From contig NC_133390.1 in NCBI RefSeq assembly GCF_047511655.1, forward strand, positions 157,229,583 through 157,293,582: a DNA stretch of 64,000 nucleotides, written 5' to 3'. The notes beneath the pieces were generated by a model. It was given only the letters and a program-made list of their open reading frames with translations, was not told where the DNA came from and made no database searches. Below are positions 12,211-24,300 of the stretch, piece by piece (the stretch's first letter is position 1; every line of letters starts with the position of its first letter). The translations under genes were made by a program, and so were the position numbers. Source of the DNA: Castor canadensis. Its lineage: Eukaryota; Chordata; Mammalia; Rodentia; Castoridae.

Positions 12211-12246
<36 letters not shown>
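12211..12246. repeat. (AC)n microsatellite and CA-rich tail
   Basis: About 18 AC units, followed to 12308 by interrupted CA-rich sequence. It lies near the right edge of the left duplicated block. The second copy has only interrupted CA-rich DNA at 35140-35270. Confidence 0.9.
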
Positions 12247-12248
<2 letters not shown>

Positions 12249-13874
12249 CACAAGTCTACAGACACAAACACCCACGTGCAAGCACACACACAGACACACA
12301 CAGCCACATATGGATCTGTGGTGACTTCAGGAAGTCCTGCTTCCCACTCAAGTCACAGGCACTCGTCACTATGGTCTCATCTTCCTCAGGCCCCAGGGCA
12401 CAGCCCTTCCCTGCCCTCCCACCTTTGCCCTGGCATCAGCAGATGTGGCCAGTCCTCCAAGAGCCTGCTCAGGTCTCTGGGGTGTCTGCCAGGCCCCTCT
12501 GTCCCTGGCCCTTCCCTTGGCCTGGTCCTCCTACTACTTAAGCCTCCCTCTGCTCCTGGCCCTCACACCAGAGGCAGGTGCAGGAGAACCGCAGGTACTG
12601 GGTGACCAGAACCATGTTCCAGGTAAGGGCCCTGCATCCCCCACTCTCAGGTCTGGAGAAGAGCCAGGTGGTGGTAGTGAGGAAGGAGTTGGAACCCTGA
12701 AGTCTAGTTCTGTCTCTGTCACTGACTTGCCAGGTGACTCTGGGGCCACAATTTCCAGATCTGCAAAGTGGGGAGCCTCTGCCTTCTGTGTATTATGTCT
12801 GATAAACAGTGGAGGAAACCTGGCTCTCCTGAGAGCAGAACCCTATCAGCTCACGACGTTCTGTGCTCTTTGTGCTCTCAGTAGGTAGCCTATTTTAGAG
12901 GCACAGGGAAGACTGGTAATATTGTTGGTAATTTCTTATTCTGACAATCACAAATAATGATTCATCAGCAAGAAGAAATCAAAATAGTTCTGTTAAATGT
13001 GACTGAAAACAGCACTCACCAGATAAGCTGAGAACACAAGAATACAACCAAATGATCTGAACCAAATGCTGGGAACAGGGCCTGGCAGAGTCTTTGTCAT
13101 TGTCTTGCCATTGTTCAGTGGGCTCTGCTGTTGACCCCAAACAGAACAGGTGCGCTGTTTTTCAGGACTTCTTTGAGCTGCTTCAGCAAAAAGGTCAGGT
13201 GAGCAGGGAGCAGAGACAGTTGCAGGACTGAGTTCAGGCCAAGGGTTGGGGAGGGGGGCAGCAGTGTAAGAAGCCACAGATGGAGTGACTGTTAAGCTGG
13301 AACTTTGCAGACAACAGTTGTCGTTCTATTTCTCTGTCCAATGTATGAAGAGAGCTAATTCCATCTACTTCATCAGCAGGGTCCCACGGGGGGGGGAAAC
13401 TGAAACGACGCAATAGATCACATGCACATCATGCTCCTGTGCGCTATCAGGAAAGGAGCCTCACTGCTAGTTACACGCATTGAAGACAAGATGCATTCCA
13501 ATTTCAGAGAGAGCAAAATAAGGAAAAATGCATGCCCCTGAGCCAATGAGACTCAGTAGGGAAGGCCACCATGGTATGATAGAGACATTGTTTCTCATCC
13601 TCTAGGGGCAAAGAGTAGCCCTGTTCTCACGTCCTACCTTCCCCTCTCCTCCTTCCTTTCCTATTTCATCATGCTTTTAAACAGAGTTTTATGTTACCAC
13701 AGTACAAGGCACAGTTAGGTGACTGTACCAAGGTGTCCATCCTGTACCTCTTAGGGTTGTGAGGAAAATCTGATTACGTGAGATAGTGAGTGAAAAGAGT
13801 GTGGAGGAGAACAGAGGGGTCCTCGGCAAATGGTAACCAATGATTAAAGTTTTATGACAGTGTGGGCCCAGGCC

Positions 13875-14010
13875 CAGACTGTCTGGCTTTGAATGATCAC
13901 TCTGTCACTTACCAGCTATGATCTAGGTAGTTATTTTACCTCCTCACATCTCATTTCTCCCCCTGTAAGATGAAGGGAACAATAGCACTTATTTCACAAG
14001 CGTGCCACCA
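13875..14010 (+). repeat. MIR SINE fossil
   Basis: Forward MIR with TCTGTCACTTACCAGCTATG and then CTCATTTCTCCCCCTGTAAG. It is among the better preserved MIRs in the window. Confidence 0.75.
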
Positions 14011-14042
14011 ATCAGTTAAGGATTCTTTTGCTCAATCCAGGA

Positions 14043-14240
14043 TAGGAGCTGGGCACCAGTGGCTCATGCCCACAATCCTAGTCTCTTGGGGAGGCTGAGG
14101 TTTGGAGGGTTGAGGTTTGACGTCAGCCCAATAATAGGGTATCTCCATAATAACGAGAGCAAAATGAACTAGAGTCATGGCTCAAGTGGTAGACCACAGC
14201 TTTGCAAGCACGAAGCCTTGAGTTCAAACCCAGTCCCACC
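14043..14240 (+). mobile_element. Composite B1-like + ID SINE
   Basis: The left part is 7SL-like (CACCAGTGGCTCATGCCCAC, GGGGAGGCTGAGG). The right part is tRNA-derived (GGCTCAAGTGGTAGACCACA and GAGTTCAAACCCAGTCCC). This dimer architecture recurs across the window and supports a castorimorph-type rodent. Confidence 0.8.
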
Positions 14241-14573
14241 CCCCACCCCCCAAAAAAATCAGAATTGGAATCACAGAAAGGCAAAGTATAGCTCATTTAA
14301 TGTCACCAGATCATTTTGGTGTTACCAGCTCATCCTAGGGTTCTCTTGCTTAAGTGGAGATAGAAATTCAAAAAACCAAGCAAAGTCATCCCAACAAGGC
14401 TTTCCTGGGGCTTGTGCTGCAGCACAAAGGACACAGTGCACAGGTAGGGGATTCCCAGATTGGCTTTCTTAGGACAAGGGGAGCAAAACTCACGTAGACG
14501 AAAACGGGTAGGCTCACTGAGGCACACGACCTTCTGTTGCACATGATCCCAGGAGTTCTGCACATGTCTTGTC

Positions 14574-14815
14574 AGGTACTGGGGTTTGAACTCAGGGCTT
14601 TGCACTTGCTAGGCAGGCGCTGTACCACTTGAAGTACCCATCCAGTCATTTTTGACATAAGGGTCTTGCTTTTTTCCCAGGTTGGCCTGGACTCTGATCT
14701 TTGTATTTTATGCTTCCTGGTGTAGTTAGGAAGACAGGTGGCTCCACCCACCCAGCATTTTCTGTTGAGATGTAGTTTCATAAACTCACATCATCCCAGA
14801 GTGGCCTTGAACCAC
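14574..14815 (-). mobile_element. Composite ID + B1-like SINE
   Basis: Reverse ID unit (GGGGTTTGAACTCAGGGC, then GCTAGGCAGGCGCTGTACCA) followed by a diverged reverse B1-like part containing AGGTTGGCCTGG. Confidence 0.75.
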
Positions 14816-15019
14816 TGTTAGAGGTGCCCACTCCTGCCACCCCAGGGAAGGTCATGAATTGATCAAGTTCAGGCATATCTAGTGCATGCAGGGCTTGTGG
14901 GAAAGCTTGGGAGAGGGGTCAGCAGTTCCTGAACCTGGTCATTGGTGGAGAGATCTTATTGAAAATAGCTTATGTTAGGAGGGAAACCTTGGAAGGGGGG
15001 GAATCAGGACCTTCCCAGT

Positions 15020-15085
15020 GGAGCTGGAGATGTTGCTTAGTGGTACATCTCAGAGTGCCTGCCTTGCAGTACTGCAAAATAAAGA
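15020..15085 (+). mobile_element. ID-type SINE fragment
   Basis: tRNA-like GAGATGTTGCTTAGTGGTAC followed by GAGTGCCTGCCTTGCA, with no box B half. It lies about 220 bp before the first coding exon. Confidence 0.45.
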
Positions 15086-15308
15086 AAAAATACAGGAAGA
15101 AAAGGCAACAGTGGTTAGAGGACTTTCCTGCTTACAAAGGGCCCCATCTCCAGTGCCAGGTTTTCCTCTCAAGTAGTGAAAAGCTACTGGTTTTACAGAT
15201 AAGGAAATAGGCTCAGAGAAATTGAGTGGCTGTAAAGACCAGATGGGACTCTAGGACTCACCAGCCCCAGATTGATGTTGCCCAGTTGGCCAACTCTTGT
15301 CTCAACAG

Positions 15309-18300
15309 GTGCCTGCAGTGGGTGTGAGAATGCTGTGGACTCTCCTCTTGCTCTGGTGCCTGCTTAGCAGCAGCCGTGCTCTGCTGGAAGATTCCAGTTC
15401 CAACACAGGTAAGCTGTCATCCTTTACGGAACTTCCTTCCAAGGAGAGTCCAGGGGAAGCAATATATCCCTGTTGGACAAACTGATGTCTGTCATCGCCA
15501 AAGACTCATTAGAAAAATGAGGTTTGTGAACGTGGCAGAAGGAACCTGGACACTGGGCCTTCCCCAGAGGCTCCTCCTCCCCTTGACCACTCTTGGTATC
15601 CAGATCACATATTTAATGCAAGCCACACATGCCTCTTTGCTGTCTTATCATAGTCTTCTATTCTTCTATTTAGTTCCTGGGTAAATCTTTCTGACCTCCA
15701 TCCCCGATGAGGTTGTAGATAGGTGCTTGACACACATCACGGACTTTGAGCTTCTACTCTTACCATGACAGACCTCGAAGCCACACATAAGCTTCAAGTC
15801 CACAGCCTGGCTCACACTTTCTCTGCAGAATTCTCATCTGGAACCAAGTCCTAAGACCAAGTTCTCCTTAGATACTGTTTGTTGCAAGAAACAGAAACTT
15901 CTACAAAAAAGACAACATTATTTAAGAAAAATTACCTATGAAAAGGGAAAAAAGGGTAATCCCATTGACCTTAAATTTCAGAAGCCCTCTGGACTTCCAG
16001 GACACCAATACCAAGATCAGGAGCCTGGCATGGTCTCCAGGGGGGTAGAACACTAGCCTAGCATGTGCTAGGGCCTAGGTTCCATCCCCCACAAAGGAAA
16101 AGAAGTAGAATCAGGATCTAAGAAACTGTCAATAACCAAAGCAGCTCCCCCTTCCCCATGCAGCCAGTGCTTTATTTTGTTTCTCTGAGCACAACTGTAC
16201 CATCGTTTTCCCTTTATGTTTTCTCAGTTCCACCATACGTGGCCCAAATGTGGTTTCCACGGGTCTGACTTTTCATTGCCTCCTGACCCAGGTGCTCAAG
16301 AAAATCTAGTACGAGGTCCCAGGAAGTGGTTGCAGATAAGACTCTGCAGAGAAAATGGACTTGCAGGCTGTGGACTTGAAGCCTGTAAGTGGTTTCCAGT
16401 GTCTGTCATGGTAAGACTTGAAGCTCACAGCCTGTGATGTGTGTCAGACGCTTCTCTGGCTCCTCATAGGCTTAGATCATCATATATGGAGGCCAGGTAC
16501 CATCTTGGTTCTGCGTTTACACGTGTTGTTCTCACCCTGCTTCCTGGGCCTGATCACAGCTGGTCCTCAGTTGAGCAACTCGTTCCCATGGCCCCAGTGG
16601 AGAATGTGCCCTTGGATTCACCCATGTGTTTCTGTCTCAGCAGGTGATCGAAACGGAGGTCCCCAGGACAGCGGGGGTCTGTTTGGCTCAGGACTTCTCC
16701 AGAACAGGCAGCTGTTCGGCCTTCTCAGCAGGAGTCAGCAGAAAGCCAAGACCAACCATGATTCTTCACAGAGCAGAGGAGCTGCCTACTTCCATGAACA
16801 GGACCCAATTGAGGATAACCAGGAATACATTTACCTGAGTGGTGATGACACTGGAGACAGTGCCCAGCTTCCCAAATCCAGTATGCCTCCAGTCCTACTC
16901 TATAGCCCCAGGGCAGATACAACTCCTGCTTCATCTGTGGGAACCCCTGGACCAGTCAGGACTCTGTGGGTGACCATGTTCAAAGTGATGGGAGCCTCCA
17001 AGGCAATCCTGACAAAAATGACAGGGTCTGCCAAGGATCCTTAGATCACAGAAGACCAATTCTCACCTCCTGATTGTTTGACCAAAAGGGTGTGAACAGC
17101 CCTGGCCACTGCAAACACACATGGTCAAGCCAGTCTGGCCCTTCAGGTGTGAGTGGCACTAGCTTCTCAGTCAGTGGTCACCCTTCCAGTGCTTCTCCAG
17201 GTGCCATCAGGTTTGAAGTGGCCCCGCCTGGCAGTTTGGTCAGTCTGGGGCGAGGCTGACTGGTGGCTTGAGTCCATCTGGAACAGAGTTCATGGGTGGT
17301 TCAGCTGGGCTCCATTCCTCTATTGGTCATGGTCTATCTCAGGCTTGTCATCTAATGGTAGGGTCAGTCTGGTGCAAGGTCAGTGAATGGTCAAGTCTGT
17401 TGACTGTGTCAAATGAGGGCCGGGCTATGGTCAGTTTGAGATGGGGCATTTTGAGGGTATGGGCACTCGGGGAGCAGAGCATCTGGGGTTTGGGTCAAGC
17501 TGGAGCAGGTTACTGAGTGGTCCAGCTGGGTTTTGCACAGGTAATGGCTTTGGTCAGTCTGGAGTTTGGTCATTGGGTGGCTATGATCAGATTAGGGCTC
17601 TGGTCACTCTGAAATGATTATGGAAAGTCTGAGACAAAAATCACCCTTGGATCATGGCCAACCCGGGCATTTTCACCCCAGTGAGGAAGAACTGTCTGAA
17701 GTTTGGGGCTTCATGGAAATCCCAGGATGGCAGGGCTCCTCAATACAGCAGTTAAATGAGGACAGTGCCCTTCCTTCTCCAGATCCTCATGTTCAAGGTG
17801 AAGACACCAAACAGAGAGCTGAGAACCCTATAAATCAACAGTCATCAACAGACAACAAAGACCTCCGGGCTCAGCTTAAAAGGCTGATGAAAGACCTTCT
17901 GTGGAACACCAGGAGCACGTTCAAGGATGCTGAAGAAGTACTGGACAACTTCTTTGGAACCAGCACATCTCGTGATGATGAAGATGACCTCCAGGAGGAA
18001 GCAGGGCCACTAGCTCTGGAAGGCCTGCTCTGCAAGGGTCCTTTGGAGGGCCTCTGTGGCCATGGAAGTCTTGTTGGCATGAACGATGTTCTGAGGAGCA
18101 CTCGTCCTGGGAAACTCAACAGCAGGTGAGTTGGAGTTCTTTAGAAATAAAATAATTCCCCAAAGCATTAATTGGAAAGATCCAGGAACCTGAAAGACTG
18201 CCATCTGTGCCACGATATGTGATAAGCATTCTTCTCTTTCTAAGTCCTTAGATTATTCCCCATTTTCACTCCTTATATAACTGTAAGATTAATATCTTAG

Positions 18301-21300
18301 TAACAGATCTCTGTTTGTATCTCTGATTACTTGCTCAGGTGTCTGACTCACCTGTTTAGAATGATAGCCGCAGCCTTCCTTCCACCCGCTGCCCGGCACT
18401 TCTCATCTCTGTGTACGAAATTACGAATCGTACTGGGAAGGCAAATTGCAGAAGCTCTGCCCAGCTAAATCGTAGTAATTCTTCAATCCAGTGATTAAAA
18501 CAGCACCGTTGTTAACTTTGCCACCACCATAGTTATTGGCTGATGCTTTGCATGTGAGGTCTTCATTGTCCTTTAGCCTCTCACTTATTGGTCGATGGTT
18601 TCCTGTCTAGAATTCATGGGACTGGGATTTGGGCTGGACATCTAGGTTAAGGATGGGAAGGCCCAAGATGGAAGACAGGAAACTCACGGCAGTTTGAGTT
18701 TTGAGTTGAGAAGCCTGGATGTCTGCTTTCCCACGCTTCTCCTTCTGCAGGCTCAACATCACCAACTTCAATATTGTCCGGGTCTCGGGGAACACCTCTG
18801 CTTCATCCACCCCCCAGCTGGAATTTCAGACCAAGCTGATGATCCATTTCTCAGGGTGAGCCATGGGGAGAGCGAGCAGGTGTGGAGCATTCCTGGAGGT
18901 GGGGGAGGGAGGATTTTTATGTTTAACAACTGACGAAATAGCCTTAGTTCATTCTTAGCATTTTCCAGAAATTCTTGATGATGTTTGCATAAATACACAA
19001 GCTCTTTAGAGATGACAGTTATAGTAAAATAGGAAGAGGAATAGACCTTTTACTTTTCTACCATTTTCAAAAGCTTTGTTGAATAAGCTTGGGGTGAAAA
19101 TTAGAAAAGAAAAAAGTCCCTAATCTTTCAACTCAGAGACAATTGCCTGTTAACATTTCAGTTCTCTTATCCCACAACATTTTCAGCACCATTTTGAATG
19201 ATGAGGAATATTCTACCACACACACGCACCATGGCACGTGATACCCACTCTTCTCTTGTTAGGTACTAGATTATTCCCTCCTTATATAACTCTGTGATTA
19301 ACATCTCAAGTAATATCTCTGTTCACATCACAAATTATTTACTTAGCAGTTCTCAGAACTGTAATTTATACCCTGTTTGTTTTGGGTGCTGGGCATTGAA
19401 CCCAGGACCTTGCGCATATGAGAAAGGTACTCCGCCATTGAGCCATGTCCCCAGTTCCATAATTTAACCATTTTTGATAAGCATCACCAAATTGTCCTCC
19501 ATGAGCAGATGATGGTGATAGATATAACTAATATTATTGAGTGCTAAAGTTTTGCTGAATAATCTCATGTCATACTTACTACAACCTTCAAAAGGGGTGC
19601 AGTATTACACCCATTTTACTGAACAGAAAAACAAAGCCTTAATTAAATTGCACATATGTGGATGTGGACACACACATAATATCTCTGGAAGAAGGCATCA
19701 GAAATACTGGTGATAGGTTGGGTGTTAGGAGGCAGAGATTGGGAGGAATGGGGTTTGAAGTTAGCCTAACCAAATAGTTTGCCAGACTCTGTCTTGAAAA
19801 TACCCAACACAAAAATAGGGGGTAGTGGAGTGGTTCAAGTGGTAGAGCCCTACCTAGCAAGCATGAATCCCTGAGTTTGAACCCCAGTATTGCCAAATAA
19901 AATAAAATCCACTGGTTGGGCCAAGCGTGGTTGTGCACATCCATAATCCCAGTACTAGGAGGCTGAGGCAGGAGGATCATGTGGAAGCCAGTCTGGTCTA
20001 CATAGTAAGACCCTGTCTCAAAACAAAACAAAGAAAAGAAACCCTGGTGCTGTGGTGACCTATATGATCTCAACAGGGTTGCTAGGGGACATTGATGGGA
20101 TGCAGCCTTTCTGCTACTATTTTTTGTGGTATTGGAGTTTGAACTCAGGGCCTCACACTTCGTAAGCAGGCCCTCTTCCACTTGAGCTACTCTACAGCCC
20201 AGAGTGGGTTTGAACTGCAATCCTCCTGATATCTGCCTCCAAATAGCTAGGATTACAGGTGTGAACCACTGGACTGGCAGAGTGACTTAAGTGGTAGAGC
20301 ACCTGCCTAGCTAAGTGTGAGGCTCTGAGTTCAAACCCCAGTAATACAAAAAAAACCAAAAACAGCTGTGAGCCATTGTCTCCCAGCAATAGGTACTTTC
20401 TCTCATCTTTTGAATCCTGAGGGATGAATACCTATTCAAAAAAAAAAAACAAAAAACTAGAGCATTTCTTAGAGAGGGATAGGGGGAGGGAGAGAGAGCC
20501 CATATATATATATATATTGAACAGTAGGCATAATTTAAAAATATGTTTACATGCATGGGTCACCTCTCACTCACAAACACCCACACTTGTTGCCAAGTTT
20601 GACCGAATTCTTTAGAACATTCCCAAACTTTTGCTGAGTCCTATGGCCTCTTCCTGTGCATCCAGGCTGCTCGGCTTCTTCAGTGGCTCCATGGTGGATG
20701 TGACCATCAAAACCCCCTTTGGGTTGCATCAGACCAAGTCCGGCCGAGTTTTAGTTCTGCAGGACTGCCAGCCGATCCTCACTGGGATCCACGTGCGTGT
20801 AGGGTAGGTACCTACACAGGGAGGGCTGGGAACTGTGCAGGACATGATGTTGGGGCAGTGCCATGCACAGAGTGGTGACCAGTCTCACTGGGGGTCACCA
20901 TTAAGAGAACAGCAGCCCATTCTGGAGCCCAGAGCATCTCTCTTCTCATTTCAGACCCCCCTGTTCAGCTCAGCTTTCTCCCCAGGGAACATGGATGTTT
21001 AGACAGAAGGGGACACTTTCCCTAGAAGTTAGACTCCCTTGTAGTGCCTGCCTGTAGACGGAGGTGCATGCTCCCGTGTCTGTGCTCACACTGAGAGTCC
21101 GGCTATGTCACTTCTTGTGCTGTGCTGTCATTGCCTGATTATGCTATGTGACCTCCATAGGATCAGAAGCTGCTTTACATTCATTATTCATTTATTCAGC
21201 ACACACAGAGCTGGTGGGCACAGTGTCATTCCCAGAGATGCACTGGAGAACAAGACAGAGAAAGATGTGTGGCTGGGCGGATGCAAAAATGAGTGGGATG

Positions 21301-24300
21301 ATGGATGGGAGAGGGTGGCTGGACAATAGTTGTGTGAACAGATGGAAGCTGAGTAAGTGGATGGATGGACGCTGGTGGGAAGGATGGGTGGATTCAAGTA
21401 CGGATGGAGGAGAGGATTGAAAGGAGAGTATGACACACTGTAGATCAAAAAGACTTTGGTCGATTACCCTGGAAATCCAAGTTATGTTCACCAGATCAGA
21501 TCTAAAAATGTGTGCTTACTGAGCTAATCTGAAAATCTGATAAAGAAGATTTTGGACCAAAACTAGTCAAAAGAGACAGGTGGCTTCACATTAATCAAGG
21601 GAACAAGAATCTGTCAAGAGGGAATAGCAATTGTTAACATATATGCATCAAATGTTAGTGTTCCCAACTTCATTAAACAAAAAGTAGAAGACTGTCCTTG
21701 CAACAGAAAACACACCTGTGAGCTCCTGCAGCCAGCAGTATTCATTTTGCACCAGCAATTTTAGACCTTGTTTCTAAAGGGAAGTTCTCTCTACATACCT
21801 CGAACCAAGCCACAAAGAATACAAAAGATGCCCTGTTGAGGTGACAGGTGCCCTTTTGGTGATGGGTTGAATGTCCTCCAGTCCACCTCTTTCTTTCACT
21901 CAGTCTTCACAACAACCCTATTTCACATTTTAGAGATAATATACACAGAGAACTTATATAAATTGGGCAAAGTCAAACAGCCAGGACACAGTGGAGTTGT
22001 GATTAAGCAATACGTACTTTTAACTATATGGTAATTTGAGTTCATATATACCCAGGCTAAGATGAGTCCCTGGAGAAGAAGCATCATTTCGTAGCCAGTA
22101 GTCACAATGATTATTTCGAATGTACCTGTTTCCCTCCCCAGTTCACTCTCCACAGTGATGGAATCCCTGCTGAAATGGTCTTTGAAGATCTCTTTACCCA
22201 ACGTAGTAAGTCTGACCCTGAACTGAGCTGTGGAGAAGGCGTTGTGTCCAGTCGTTTTGGGGAATAGCCCATAGGAGAGCAGCCACTCCAGACAGCTTTA
22301 TTCCTGGGCTCACCAGCCTCCCATAGCTCTGTTTTCTTGTCCTTTGTCAAGGTCCCTGCTGCTGGGGAAGGGAGGAGGAAGGAACTGTTGATGGGGGACC
22401 AGTAACCAGGCCGTTTACACCTGAAGTGGAAGGAGACTTGTGTTGTTTTTGCAAAAAGTAATCCAATGGAATCCCTCAATTTTATATGAGAAATCCACCC
22501 TGTCAAGAGGCAGGTATAGAGCTTTTCCTAATTTATCAAAAGGATTCAGCATCCATAACTGGTCAGGTCCATTGTGGTGCAGCCAGCGAGGTTCCCATCA
22601 TCAATGTCATTATTACAAGGTCAGTGCATGCAGGCAGTTTCTTTGGGAAAATAAGAGTTTGCAACCAAAAATGAACAATGCACTTTTCTACGGCAGCTGT
22701 GTAACCCCACAAACCTGCCTGCTTTAGAGCACACATGGCAATGCTGGAGAAAGAACTGAAGAAAACATTCTGAAAGAGAGCCCTGTGCCCTGCTGTGTAC
22801 TCATGGGTCTCCCCCATGAGCAAGTGCTGGGACAAGGATTCAAATCTTATTTCAGGGCAGGACTTTGATTTGGGCAATGGTCCCAGGAGGTGCCAGTAGG
22901 AGAGTGACAACAAGAGCCAGGGAAGGAGCGGGCGGGAGTGGAGGGAGTGCCATCTGACTCACTACCAGACTGAGCTGAGACACATCAGAGCAGTGGTTCT
23001 CAGATCCAGGGCAAGTTGCCCAACCCACCAGCCCTCAGGGAGCCCTGGCAGTGTCTGGAGACTTTGTTGGCTGTGACAACTAGGGGAGTGTTGCTCACAT
23101 CCAGCGGGTAGAGGCCAGGGACACTGCTACACACCGTACAGAACACAGGACCGTCCCACACAGAGGATGACTGGGTCCTAAGTGCCAACATGGAGAAGCC
23201 AGGGTTCAGTGATCCATGATGAAGGCGATGTTGCCATTACCATATAGAAAATGGCAACCTGATTGCATCATCCAGTCCCCTTACGGGCCTATAACCCTGT
23301 GCAGGACTGGGCTGGGAGCGGTGCCCAAGTCTCCTCTCGCCAAGGCCTCTGCTCCTCTGTATTCCAGCTGTGCCCAGTGATCCGATTCTGGTTCTACATC
23401 ATCAATCAACAGCTGGCCATTCTGAAAAGTAGGTTGTGCTGTTCTTGTGCTTAGACTACTGCTGTAGCCCCCCTGCCCATTCCTGCTGCCCCCCTTTATT
23501 GCTGCCAGAGAGAGTCATGCATTGCACCTTTGATCGAAACCTTCTGTAGCTGAGCATTCCCAGGACCAAGTGCCACCCCCAAGGCTGGTGGCCAAGGTCT
23601 TTCCTGCAGTGTTGCAGATGTATCCCCCTGTCTTCCTCATCTGCTCCAGCTGTTGATGTCAGCTACCCGCTGTACACTATGGGCACCTTCTTTCTGTGCC
23701 TAGAATATCTCTACACCTTCCAAGGTGTGACACAAATGCTTTTTCTTTCCCAAAGCCTTCCCAGATCTCTCCAGGCCGGACGCCCTCCTCTGGACTTCAA
23801 TCTTGCATGCACTCAATTGCCACTGTCCTGTTGTGTGGAGACTGTCTCTTCCACTAGCCCAGAGCAGCCTGAGAGCAGGGACTCTGTGGTGCTCCTTCTT
23901 GTATTTGTCTCACAGTCCTGGTTGGGCACAGAAAGGCCCCCATGTAAAGTCTGTTGGAGTGTGAACTGCGAATGAAAGGCTGGAATATGGATGAACAGAA
24001 GTAGGAATGAATGGTAAAAGAGAAGACAGAAGGAGGGATAGAAGCCTGGGTGGAGGGATGACAGAGGAGGGATGGATAAATAGAAGAAATAAGGAGGGAA
24101 AGAAGGAGGAGATTTAGATGGAAAGTAGCCTAAGGTGGAAAAACAAAGCAATGGGTGGATATAAGAGAAGTTGAAAAGGTGGAGGATGGATAGATGGTGG
24201 GTGGAAGGAAGAAGGGAAAGAAGGAAGAGTGGAGAAAAGCATGAGAGGAAAGAGGGAAGGAAGGGTTGCTAGGTAAAAGGAAGAGAGAGTGAAGTATACA

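Larger units (their letters stand above)
12338..15308 (+). other. Upstream region of the BPIFB-like gene, no exon seen
   Basis: This is the single-copy interval between the duplicated block and the first coding exon. It should contain the promoter and a noncoding first exon, but I see no convincing TATA box and donor pair. MIR copies lie at about 12685-12790 and 13875-14010, and ID/B1-type SINEs at 14043-14240 (+) and 14574-14815 (-). The rest holds nothing I recognise. Confidence 0.5.

Noticed and set aside
12060-12600. Possible exon with a proline-rich product at the right end of the left block
   Set aside because: The frame depends on the (AC)n tract and does not persist in the duplicate.
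19639-20220. 193-codon minus-strand open frame
   Set aside because: It runs through several SINEs, whose reverse strand is often open by composition.
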